A DNA stretch of 64,000 nt from Pseudomonas fluorescens HK44. Its GTDB lineage: Bacteria; Pseudomonadota; Gammaproteobacteria; Pseudomonadales; Pseudomonadaceae. The notes under the pieces are model-generated. The model had not been told where the DNA came from and ran no database searches. It was given only the letters and a program-made list of their open reading frames with translations. The translations under genes were made by a program, and so were the position numbers. Position 1 is the stretch's first letter. Each line of letters starts with the position of its first letter. The stretch spans positions 124,001-188,000 of the forward strand of contig NZ_AFOY02000019.1 in assembly GCF_000217955.3 (NCBI RefSeq). Reading direction: 5' to 3'. Below, one piece after another: positions 31,388 to 39,190 of the stretch.

Positions 31388-33463
31388 TCACACTTGGCCG
31401 TATTGCTGCCCATGGCGTAGCCAGCGGTCGAGCAACGGGCTGACGTGCTGCGGCCAACGTTCCAGCAGCGCCTGAGCCGCATCGCGCACCGCCGGCAACA
31501 GGTCGGCGTCGCGCATCAGGTCGGCGACCTTGAATTGCAGCAGGCCGGTCTGGCGGGTGCCGAGCATCTCGCCGGGGCCGCGCAGTTCGAGGTCTTTTTC
31601 GGCGATCACGAAGCCGTCGTTGGTTTCACGCATGATGCCCAGGCGTTGACGACCGATCTGCGACAGCGGCGGATGGTAGAGCAGCACGCAGTGACTGGCG
31701 GCGCTGCCCCGGCCCACGCGACCGCGTAACTGGTGCAGTTGCGCCAGGCCGAGGCGTTCCGGGTTTTCGATGATCATCAGGCTGGCGTTGGGTACGTCGA
31801 CGCCGACTTCGATCACCGTGGTCGCCACCAACAACTGCAACGCACCCGCCTTGAAATGAGCCATGACTTCGGCTTTTTCCGCCGGCTTCATGCGCCCGTG
31901 AATCAACCCCACGCGCAGTTCGCCGAGGGCGGCGGTGAGGTCTTCATAGGTGGTTTCGGCGGCCTGGCAGGTGAGCTCTTCCGACTCCTCGATCAGCGTG
32001 CATACCCAGTACGCCTGACGCCCTTCGGCGCACGCGGCGCGCACCCGCTCGATGACTTCAACCCGGCGCGTGTCGGTGATCAGCACGGTGTTCACCGGGG
32101 TTCGGCCGGGCGGCAGTTCGTCGAGGATCGAGGTGTCGAGGTCGGCGTAGGCGCTCATGGCCAGGGTGCGCGGAATCGGCGTGGCGGTCATGATCAACTG
32201 GTGCGGGCACATCCGCCCGCCAACGCCTTTCTGTCGCAGCGCCAAGCGCTGCTGGACGCCGAAGCGGTGCTGTTCGTCGATGATCACCAGCGCGAGGTTC
32301 TTGAACTGCACTTCGTCCTGGAACAAGGCGTGGGTACCGACCACCATCGGCGTGCCGCTGGCGATTTGTTCCAGTGCGGCGACGCGGTTCTTGCCCTTGA
32401 GCTTGCCGGCCAGCCAGGCGACTTCCAGGCCCAGCGGTTCGAGCCAGCGTTTGAAGGTGATGAAGTGTTGTTCGGCGAGGATTTCGGTCGGCGCCATCAG
32501 CGCGACTTGATAACCGGCCTCCAGCGCTTGCAAGGCCGCGAGCGCGGCAACCACGGTTTTACCGGCGCCGACGTCGCCCTGAATCAGCCGCAGCATCGGC
32601 TCGTGCTGGCTCATGTCGTAGGCGATTTCATTGCCCACCCGTTGCTGCGCGCCGGTCGGCGGGAAGCCGAGGTTGGCCAGGTATTGGGCTGGCAGCCTGG
32701 TGGCTTTGGGCATGGCCGGCGCCCGCAGCGCGCGCATGCTTTCGCGCAGGCGTTGCTGTGACAGCTGATGGGTCAGCAGTTCTTCGAAGGCCAGACGGTG
32801 CTGTGCCCAGTGATGACCGAGCGCGAGTTCGTCGACATCGGCATCGGCAGGCGGGTGATGCAGGTAGCGGATCGCGTCGGCCAGCGGCGCCAGCTGGTAG
32901 TCCCGCGCCAGTTCTTGCGGCAGCCAGTCAGGCAAGCTGCTGGGGCCGAGCAAGGTCAGGGTTTGCATGCACAGTTGGCGCAGCCGCTGTTGGGTCAGGC
33001 CTTCGGTGAGCGGGTAGACCGGCGTCAGGGTTTCATCCACCGGCGGCGGTTCGTCACCGGTGATGGCGCGGTATTCCGGGTGGTAGATTTCCAGCCCCGA
33101 TGCACCGGGCCGGGCCTCGCCGTAGCAACGCACGCGGGTGCCGCGTTTCAGGCCTTCCTTTTGCGCGTTGCTGAAATGGTAGAAGCGCAGGCTCAGCCCG
33201 CCGGTGCCGTCCTGCAGGCGCACGACCAGGCTGCGGCGCCGGCCCATGACCACGTCGGCGCCGCTGACGGTGCCTTCGATCACCGCGTCCTGACCCGGCC
33301 GCAAATGGCCGATCGGCACCACGCGGGTGCGATCCTGGTAGCGCAGCGGCAGGTGGAACAGTACGTCCTGGAGGTTTTCCAGGCCGACCTTGGCGAGTTT
33401 TTCGGCCATGGCTTCGCCGACACCCTTGAGTGCCGTGACCGAGACTTGCGACAGCTCAGCCAT
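31388..33463 (-). CDS. recG: RecG, ATP-dependent DNA helicase
   Basis: Reverses stalled replication forks and branch-migrates Holliday junctions. 691 residues, normal. N-terminal wedge/OB domain (about 60-160), then helicase motifs: GDVGAGKTVVA (Walker A), IIDEQHRFGV (DExH), TATPIPRTLAM (motif III) and the C-terminal motif VI QLRGRVGRG. Stops 78 bases before the HDOD gene; oxyR lies just upstream, ending 10 bases before the recG start. Confidence 0.97.
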   Translation of the reverse strand: MAELSQVSVTALKGVGEAMAEKLAKVGLENLQDVLFHLPLRYQDRTRVVPIGHLRPGQDAVIEGTVSGADVVMGRRRSLVVRLQDGTGGLSLRFYHFSNAQKEGLKRGTRVRCYGEARPGASGLEIYHPEYRAITGDEPPPVDETLTPVYPLTEGLTQQRLRQLCMQTLTLLGPSSLPDWLPQELARDYQLAPLADAIRYLHHPPADADVDELALGHHWAQHRLAFEELLTHQLSQQRLRESMRALRAPAMPKATRLPAQYLANLGFPPTGAQQRVGNEIAYDMSQHEPMLRLIQGDVGAGKTVVAALAALQALEAGYQVALMAPTEILAEQHFITFKRWLEPLGLEVAWLAGKLKGKNRVAALEQIASGTPMVVGTHALFQDEVQFKNLALVIIDEQHRFGVQQRLALRQKGVGGRMCPHQLIMTATPIPRTLAMSAYADLDTSILDELPPGRTPVNTVLITDTRRVEVIERVRAACAEGRQAYWVCTLIEESEELTCQAAETTYEDLTAALGELRVGLIHGRMKPAEKAEVMAHFKAGALQLLVATTVIEVGVDVPNASLMIIENPERLGLAQLHQLRGRVGRGSAASHCVLLYHPPLSQIGRQRLGIMRETNDGFVIAEKDLELRGPGEMLGTRQTGLLQFKVADLMRDADLLPAVRDAAQALLERWPQHVSPLLDRWLRHGQQYGQV

Positions 33464-33472
33464 TGCTAACGT

Positions 33473-34396
33473 TTAACCCGCAACCGCTGGCGCCTTGGCC
33501 ACCGAGCACAGGCGGATCGAGTCAGCGAGGATTTCAATTGCTTTGGGCCGCGGGAAGCTGGCGCGCCAGGCAATGGCCACGGTGCGGAACGGCACTGGCG
33601 GCGCCAGTGGACGCACTTCGAGCACGCCCGGCGCGTAGTGGTGACTGTCGACAGCGGAGAGCGGCAGGATCGAGATGCCCAGGCCGGAGGCGACCATGTG
33701 TCGAATGGTTTCCAGCGAGCTGGATTCGACGGTGGTGTGCTTGGCGCCGTCGTTGCCCTTGGCCAGGGTCGGGCAGGCTTCGAGCACTTGGTCGCGGAAG
33801 CAGTGACCTTCGCCGAGCAGCAGCAGGCTCTTGTCGTTGAGCAGGCTGGCGTCGATGGATTCTTTTTCGGTCCACGGGTGCTGGGCTGGCATCAGGACGT
33901 AGAACGGTTCGTCGTAGAGTTGCAGGGTCAGCACGTCGGCGTCGTTGAACGGCAGGGCGATGATGATCGCATCCAGCTCGCCGTTGCGCAGTTTGTCACG
34001 CAGCACGTGGGTGAAGTTTTCTTCGATGTACAACGGCATCTGCGGGGCGACCCGGTGCAGTTGTGGAATCAAATGCGGGAACAGGTAGGGGCCAACAGTG
34101 TAGATCGCACCGACTTTCAGCGGGGCGGTCAGTTGGTTTTTGCCGGCCTGGGCCAGTTCACGAATGCCTTGGGCTTGTTCAAGGACTTTCTGGGCCTGGG
34201 CGACGATACCTTCGCCGACCGGGGTCAGGCGCACCGCGCTTTTGCTGCGCTCGAAAATCAGCACACCGAGTTCGTCTTCAAGTTTTTTCACGCCCACCGA
34301 CAGGGTCGGCTGGCTGACGTGGCAGCGCTCGGCCGCGTGGCCGAAGTGCTGCTCTTGGGCGAGGGTAACGATGTAGCGTAATTCGGTGAGGGTCAT
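33473..34396 (-). CDS. oxyR: OxyR, peroxide-sensing LysR-type regulator
   Basis: Activates catalase and peroxidase genes when oxidised by H2O2. 307 residues: N-terminal helix-turn-helix (AAERCHVSQPTLSVGVKKLE) and a sensing domain with the redox pair Cys199 and Cys208 (GEGHCFRDQVLEAC), exactly the positions of E. coli OxyR. The longest frame begins at 34600, but its first 68 residues are REP DNA. The stop lies 10 bases before the recG start, so they are probably co-transcribed. Confidence 0.96.
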   Translation of the reverse strand: MTLTELRYIVTLAQEQHFGHAAERCHVSQPTLSVGVKKLEDELGVLIFERSKSAVRLTPVGEGIVAQAQKVLEQAQGIRELAQAGKNQLTAPLKVGAIYTVGPYLFPHLIPQLHRVAPQMPLYIEENFTHVLRDKLRNGELDAIIIALPFNDADVLTLQLYDEPFYVLMPAQHPWTEKESIDASLLNDKSLLLLGEGHCFRDQVLEACPTLAKGNDGAKHTTVESSSLETIRHMVASGLGISILPLSAVDSHHYAPGVLEVRPLAPPVPFRTVAIAWRASFPRPKAIEILADSIRLCSVAKAPAVAG

Positions 34397-34513
34397 AGCG
34401 GGCGTCCATGATGATGCGGCCAAGCATACCGGCTGCAATCGATAGACGCACGTTATCAGACTGAGAGCTGCGCGCGACACTGGGCAATGCCTGTTTGGCG
34501 CTGGCGAATATGC

Positions 34514-34534
34514 AAAAGGCACCTTTCGGTGCCT
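34514..34534 (-). terminator. Intrinsic terminator of exbB-exbD-tonB
   Basis: On the minus strand AGGCACC GAAA GGTGCCT is a perfect 7-bp stem with a GNRA-type loop, followed by TTTT. It is past the tonB stop and the REP pair, 118 bases before the oxyR start. Confidence 0.8.
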
Positions 34535-34547
34535 GCGTGTTGTACCC

Positions 34548-34678
34548 GTGGCGAGGGAGCTTGCTCCCGCTGGGTCGCGAAGCGGCCCCAAAATCGGCAA
34601 TCGCGGTTCACCAGCAATATCGCGCTGGCTGATTTATGACTGCTTCGCAGCCGAGCGGGAGCAAGCTCCCTCGCCACG
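34548..34678. repeat. REP pair, family 2
   Basis: CGTGGCGAGGGAGCTTGCTC and its reverse complement lie about 130 bases apart. With the terminator at 34514-34534 this accounts for most of the 299-base gap between oxyR and tonB; I see no gene there. Confidence 0.9.
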
Positions 34679-34695
34679 GGTTTTGTGTCCGGCCT

Positions 34696-35445
34696 TTAGT
34701 GTCGGCGTTTTTCCAGGGAGTACACAAACGGCGCAACAATTTCGATCGAGCCGTTGCTCAGCATGTCGGCCGGTGGCTTGGGCAGTGGCTGGGCGCGGCG
34801 GATCATTTCCAGGGTGGCCCGGTCCAGATCGGCATTGCCGGAACGACCGACCAGCTCGTAGGACAGCACGTTGCCTTCAGCGTCGACCACGAAGCGCAGG
34901 CGGTTCAAACCTTCTTTGCCACGCGATTGGGCAGCCGGCGGGTACTTCTTGTACTTGGCCAGGTGCGCCAGCAGTGTGCCTTGCCAACTTTCCTTGGCCG
35001 CAGTCTGCGCTGGCGTTGGGCCTGGGGCGGGTGGCGCGGATTTCTCCGTCGCAGCGTTGGTCGGCGGCGCGTCGCTGGGTTTTTCCTCGGCCGGTTTCTC
35101 CTTCGGCGGCTCGGGCTTTTTCTCCACCGGCTTGGGCGGTTGAGGCTTGGGCTTGGGTTTGACTGGCTTGGGCACCGAGATCGTCGGTTTTGGTGCTTCC
35201 GCGAGTTTCGGCAACGGCAGTTCTTCGACCGGGGCCGGTGGTTGCGGTGGCGTCACGACCTTGGGCGGTGCGGGTGGCGGTGGTGCCGGAAGCGGCGCCA
35301 ACTCGACCATCATGGCCATCGGTGGCAGCTCGACCGGCGGTGAGGACTTCCAGTTGAGCGCGAGCACAATCGCGACCGCATGGACGCCCAGCACCACGGC
35401 CAGGCTAGCGCCGTAACGCGTCAGCTTTTGGCGCGTCGTGATCAT
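34696..35445 (-). CDS. tonB: TonB, energy transducer
   Basis: Carries proton-motive energy from ExbBD to outer-membrane receptors for siderophores and other ligands. 249 residues: a single membrane helix (about 14-32), a Pro/Lys/Glu-rich spacer across the periplasm (about 40-135), and a C-terminal TonB domain with RGKEGLNRLRFVVDAEGNV. The frame overlaps the exbD stop by four bases. Last gene of the operon. Confidence 0.96.
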   Translation of the reverse strand: MITTRQKLTRYGASLAVVLGVHAVAIVLALNWKSSPPVELPPMAMMVELAPLPAPPPPAPPKVVTPPQPPAPVEELPLPKLAEAPKPTISVPKPVKPKPKPQPPKPVEKKPEPPKEKPAEEKPSDAPPTNAATEKSAPPAPGPTPAQTAAKESWQGTLLAHLAKYKKYPPAAQSRGKEGLNRLRFVVDAEGNVLSYELVGRSGNADLDRATLEMIRRAQPLPKPPADMLSNGSIEIVAPFVYSLEKRRH

Positions 35446-35870
35446 TGCTTGGCTGCCGTCTCAAGTCCGACCAGGCCGACTTTCAGGTAGCCGGCGGCTC
35501 GCAGGGCATCCATCACGTGCATCAGGTCGCCGTAGTCCACGCCTTTGTCGGCCTGGAAGAAGATGGTTGTATCCTTCTTGCCATGGGTTCGCGTATCGAG
35601 GGTCGCGCCGAGGGTTTCGGCGTTGACTTCGTCTTCGCCCAGGTACAGGCGCTGGTCGGCCTTGACGCTGAGGAACACCGGTTTCTCTGGTCGTGGTGCC
35701 GGTTTGGCGGTCGAGGCGGGGAGGTCAACCTTGATGTCCACGGTGGCCAGCGGCGCGGCCACCATGAAGATGATCAGCAGCACCAGCATCACGTCGATGA
35801 ACGGCGTGACGTTGATTTCGTGGTTCTCGGCGAGATCGTCGTCCGCGCCTTCCTTTAAATGCAAGCCCAT
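35442..35870 (-). CDS. exbD: ExbD, TonB-system proton channel subunit
   Basis: 142 residues. One membrane helix (about 23-42) carries the essential Asp in NVTPFIDVMLVLLIIFMV; the rest is periplasmic. Works with ExbB as the proton channel that energises TonB. Its ATG is 6 bases after the exbB stop, and its stop overlaps tonB. Confidence 0.97.
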   Translation of the reverse strand: MGLHLKEGADDDLAENHEINVTPFIDVMLVLLIIFMVAAPLATVDIKVDLPASTAKPAPRPEKPVFLSVKADQRLYLGEDEVNAETLGATLDTRTHGKKDTTIFFQADKGVDYGDLMHVMDALRAAGYLKVGLVGLETAAKQ

Positions 35871-35876
35871 GGCGGA

Positions 35877-36845
35877 TTACCCTACTTTGACCATGTGCGG
35901 TTGCGAGGTGGTGCGCTCGGCCGGCAGGTGGTCGAGGTCGCGGCTGACCAGCAGCAGGACTTGCGCCGAAGCGTCGGACACCTGGGCCTTGTAACCGGCG
36001 ATGGAGCGGGCGAAGACGTTGTAGATGACCACCGCCGGAATCGCGGCCACCAGGCCCAGCGCAGTGGCCAGCAGGGCTTCGGCGATGCCGGGGGCGACGA
36101 CGGCGAGGTTGGTGGTCTGGGTTTTCGCGATGCCGATGAAGCTGTTCATGATGCCCCACACGGTGCCGAACAGACCAACGAACGGCGCGGTGGAGCCGAT
36201 GGTGGCCAGCACGCCGGTGCCGCTGCTCATGTTGCGGCCGCAGGCAGCCACCAGACGCTCGAGGCGGAAGCTGACGCGTTCCTTGATGCCTTCTTTTTCG
36301 CGGCTGTTGGCCGACAGGCGCATTTCTTCCAGCGCGTCGTGGACCAGCAGGTTGGCAAGGGTGCCTTCCTTTGCCGCGCTGACGCTGGCGTCTTTAAGGG
36401 TGGTGGCTTTTTTCAGGCTGGCGATTTCACCGCGCAGACGACGCTTGGCACCCAACAACTCAAGGCCCTTGGCGATCCAGATAGTCCAGGTGATGATCGA
36501 GGCGATGGCCAGGCCGATCATCACGATTTTCACGATGATGTCGGCGTTCTGGTACATGCCCCACGGCGACAGGTCATGGGCCATGCCCAAGGAATTGTCG
36601 GCTTCGGGAACTTCGGGAGCGTCAGCGCCAGGGTCTTCGGTGGCCAGTGCCGGGTCGGAGGCGAGGGGGGGCACGACCGGGGCGGCGTGATCAGCGTGAG
36701 CGGCGGCGACTGGCGCGGTCGGCTCGACGGCGAAGGCAGCGGTCGGGGTCAGCAGCAGGCTGAACAGCAGCGCGGCGACCGCGCTCAGGGCGCGAGAGGG
36801 ACGAGCAAGCGTGGTTGGCGAAGCGGAGAGTGAATTACGTGTCAT
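35877..36845 (-). CDS. exbB: ExbB, TonB-system proton channel subunit (N-terminally extended)
   Basis: 322 residues. A signal-peptide-like helix and an Ala/Pro-rich periplasmic stretch (about 40-85) precede the three-helix ExbB core, which starts about residue 100. Core motifs GSTAPFVGLFGTVWGIMNSF and APGIAEALLATALGLVAAIPAV are intact. The extension of about 80 residues is found in a subset of pseudomonad ExbB proteins. The frame upstream to 37091 is not ExbB-like; the ATG at 36845 was chosen. Confidence 0.95.
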   Translation of the reverse strand: MTRNSLSASPTTLARPSRALSAVAALLFSLLLTPTAAFAVEPTAPVAAAHADHAAPVVPPLASDPALATEDPGADAPEVPEADNSLGMAHDLSPWGMYQNADIIVKIVMIGLAIASIITWTIWIAKGLELLGAKRRLRGEIASLKKATTLKDASVSAAKEGTLANLLVHDALEEMRLSANSREKEGIKERVSFRLERLVAACGRNMSSGTGVLATIGSTAPFVGLFGTVWGIMNSFIGIAKTQTTNLAVVAPGIAEALLATALGLVAAIPAVVIYNVFARSIAGYKAQVSDASAQVLLLVSRDLDHLPAERTTSQPHMVKVG

Positions 36846-36924
36846 GCTGGCCGGACCTGAGAGAAAAAGAGGGTTTAATGTCCTTCCAGGCCTCGTGGGC
36901 CGAGAACAAAAGTGGCTGGCATTA

Positions 36925-36945
36925 TTGCAAGTAATTCTTGTTAAC
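36925..36945 (-). promoter_or_regulatory. Weak Fur-box-like sequence upstream of exbB
   Basis: GCAAGTAATTCTTGTTAAC contains the dyad CAAG-AATTA-CTTG on the minus strand and is AT-rich against its surroundings, 80-100 bases before the exbB start. The match to a 19-base Fur site is poor; iron control of exbB-exbD-tonB is expected, not shown. Confidence 0.35.
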
Positions 36946-37032
36946 AAAAGTAATAGAGTCTCTTTTTCTTTGATTGCTAGCCGCGCGTCCAATGCCAAGG
37001 CTAGCCTGTACCTTTCTGATGGGAGATTTTTG

Positions 37033-37890
37033 ATGTCCGCGCCTTCTGTTTTAATTGCCGGTTGTGGCGATGTCGGCGGCCGTCTGGCCACTCAACTATT
37101 GGCCTCGGGGTGGGAGGTTCATGGCCTGCGGCGTGACATCTCACGCTTGCCCGAGGGCGTTATTGGCGTTGCCGGCGACTTGTTCAATGAAGAGTGCCCG
37201 GCAACCTGGCCCGTCGGTGCGGTGGATTACCTGGTGTATTGCGCGGCTGCCACCGATCACGATGAAGCCGGTTACCGCGCCGCTTATGTCCAGGGCTTGC
37301 AGCATGTGCTGGAATGGCTGAACGACTACGGTCAGGCGCCCAAGCACCTGCTGTTCGTTTCCAGCAGTAGTGTTTATGGGCAGCAGAATGGGGAATGGGT
37401 CGATGAAACTTCGCCGACTCAAGCGGATAGCTATTCCGGGCGAGTGATGCTGGAAGCTGAGCAGGTTGCTTTAAACAGCGGCATCCCTGCCAGTGTTGTG
37501 CGCTTGACCGGGATTTACGGTCCGGGCCGCGAGCGGCTGTTGACGCAGGTGCGCGGGGGGTATCGCGTGGCCATCGACCCGCCGCTGTATGCCAATCGGA
37601 TTCATGCCCATGACGCCGCAGGCTTGCTGGCCTTCTTGCTCAAGGCGGACCACCAGGGTGCCGTACTGGATGACTGCTATATCGGCGTCGACGACGCGCC
37701 CGCGCCGTTGGCGGACGTGGTGGGCTGGTTGCGCGAGTACCTTGGGGTAACCGAATGGTCAGAGGATGCCAGCGTGCGCCGTACGGGCAGCAAGCGTTGC
37801 AGCAACGCCCGCGCTAAAGCGTTGGGCTGGACACTGCGCTATCCGAGTTTTCGCGAAGGGTATGCGGCGATTCTTGAAGGCCGCAGCTGA
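37033..37890 (+). CDS. NAD(P)-dependent epimerase/dehydratase family protein
   Basis: 285 residues, extended short-chain dehydrogenase fold. The nucleotide site is VLIAGCGDVGGRLATQL near the N-terminus, and the substrate site includes SSSSVYGQ. The usual catalytic YxxxK appears as YSGRVMLEAE, with Arg in place of Lys, so catalysis may be altered. VRLTGIYGPGR is also typical. Substrate unknown. Divergent from exbB. The ATG at 37033 was preferred to the longer frame from 36811. Confidence 0.83.
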   Translation: MSAPSVLIAGCGDVGGRLATQLLASGWEVHGLRRDISRLPEGVIGVAGDLFNEECPATWPVGAVDYLVYCAAATDHDEAGYRAAYVQGLQHVLEWLNDYGQAPKHLLFVSSSSVYGQQNGEWVDETSPTQADSYSGRVMLEAEQVALNSGIPASVVRLTGIYGPGRERLLTQVRGGYRVAIDPPLYANRIHAHDAAGLLAFLLKADHQGAVLDDCYIGVDDAPAPLADVVGWLREYLGVTEWSEDASVRRTGSKRCSNARAKALGWTLRYPSFREGYAAILEGRS

Positions 37891-37912
37891 CTTTCAAGCG
37901 CCCCAAAACAAC

Positions 37913-37949
37913 TGTGGGAAGAGCCGGGCGACGTTCGTCTCTTCCCACA
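37913..37949. terminator. 11-bp inverted repeat between convergent genes
   Basis: TGTGGGAAGAG and CTCTTCCCACA are perfect complements 15 bases apart, centred between the epimerase and lipoprotein stops. No T-run, so possibly a degenerate REP acting as a two-way transcription block. Confidence 0.55.
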
Positions 37950-37977
37950 TTGGTTCTTTGGTGACCCTAGAGCAGGA

Positions 37978-38718
37978 TCACTGTTTTTCCAGTGTCCATT
38001 GGCGATTGCCAGGGGAGAACGAAGGTACTTCGTCCGCCTGTGCGCCATTGACTGCCTGGAAGATCTCCATCTGTTTGCCATTGCGGGTGAAGATCCACGG
38101 GTTGCCCTGGCCGCTCAGTTGCAGCCAGACCGTGTCGTGGCCACCGCTCATGGAAGCGCAGTCGCCCGCCAGGCACAGCGCGTAACGGTCAGCACCGGGC
38201 AGGCCTTGAACGGCGCCATCGGCCTGGAACTGTACGGTGCTGCCTTCGCCAGGGCCGTTGACGATCTTCCAGCTACCGCCCAGGTAGGCTGAGTACAGCG
38301 CACGCTCGAAGCTGGCGCCGATCGGCGCGCCTTCGGGGGCGAGGTCTTTGGCGCGGTCAAACAGTTGCTCGGGCTCGTTGTCGTTGGCCACTTGCTGCAG
38401 GTGTTTGCCGTCGCGCTTCAATTCGGTGGCAGCGCTGCCATAAAACTCGACTTTCCAGGCATCGGATTTCCCGCCGAGCATTTTGCCTTCGACGTTCTCG
38501 AAACCGTTTGTGTATCGCGCCTGGCCGGCCCTGGTGTTGACGTCCCACTCCAGGTTCGGGCCATAGGCTTGCAGTGCTTCGCGCAGCGGGCCGCCCTTGG
38601 CCGCAGCATCGATTGCCGACTGGTTGATCCAGGTGCCACTGATGTCGCGGTCGGCAGGGTTGCTGGCACAGCCACCGAGAAACACCGCGAGCAACGAGAG
38701 AGCTAGCGCTTTGCGCAT
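37978..38718 (-). CDS. Lipoprotein of unknown function
   Basis: 246 residues. The first 20 are a lipoprotein signal (MRKALALSLLAVFLGGCASN; Cys17). The mature protein is hydrophilic and has the pattern DISGTWINQSAIDAAAKGGPL; no catalytic motif recognised. Conserved in the fluorescens group as far as I can judge from style, but the role is unknown. Follows ridA in the same direction, with a hairpin between them. Confidence 0.78.
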   Translation of the reverse strand: MRKALALSLLAVFLGGCASNPADRDISGTWINQSAIDAAAKGGPLREALQAYGPNLEWDVNTRAGQARYTNGFENVEGKMLGGKSDAWKVEFYGSAATELKRDGKHLQQVANDNEPEQLFDRAKDLAPEGAPIGASFERALYSAYLGGSWKIVNGPGEGSTVQFQADGAVQGLPGADRYALCLAGDCASMSGGHDTVWLQLSGQGNPWIFTRNGKQMEIFQAVNGAQADEVPSFSPGNRQWTLEKQ

Positions 38719-38743
38719 GAGGAGATCCTTACAGAACGAAGTC

Positions 38744-38766
38744 GGCGCAACCCGAGGGGTTGCGCC
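38744..38766 (-). terminator. Hairpin terminator after ridA
   Basis: GGCGCAACCC GAG GGGTTGCGCC is a perfect 10-bp stem, 8 bases beyond the ridA stop on the minus strand. There is no U-run, so it could also allow partial read-through into the lipoprotein gene. Confidence 0.65.
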
Positions 38767-38773
38767 GTGCGTA

Positions 38774-39154
38774 TTACTCGATGACCAGGATGGCATCCAT
38801 TTCAACCTGCGAACCCTTTGGCAGGGCGGCCACGCCGATGGCGGCGCGCGCCGGGTAAGGCTGGTCGAAGTATTTGCCCATGATCTCGTTGACCTTGGCA
38901 AAGTGGCTCAGGTCGGTGAGGAAGATGTTCAGTTTGACGATGTCCTTGAACGAACCGCCAGCGGCTTCAGCCACGGCTTTGAGGTTCTCGAACACCTGGA
39001 CGGTCTGGGCTTCGAAGCCTTCGACCAGTTCCATGGTTTTTGGATCGAGCGGGATCTGGCCGGACATGTAGACGGTGTTGCCAGCCTTGATCGCCTGGGA
39101 GTAAGTACCGATGGCGGCCGGGGCCTTGTCGCTGGTGATTACAGTCTTGGTCAT
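38774..39154 (-). CDS. ridA: RidA, reactive enamine/imine deaminase
   Basis: Hydrolyses reactive 2-aminoacrylate made by PLP enzymes. 126 residues, full length, trimeric family. Key residues are visible: Tyr in IGTYSQAI near residue 18 and the conserved Arg in the YPARAAIGVAALPKGSQVEMDAI stretch near 105. Lies 36 bases after the spoT stop, the common gammaproteobacterial order. Confidence 0.95.
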   Translation of the reverse strand: MTKTVITSDKAPAAIGTYSQAIKAGNTVYMSGQIPLDPKTMELVEGFEAQTVQVFENLKAVAEAAGGSFKDIVKLNIFLTDLSHFAKVNEIMGKYFDQPYPARAAIGVAALPKGSQVEMDAILVIE

Positions 39155-39190
39155 GTATGACTCCTTGTAATGGGGGGCTGTATGGACGAG

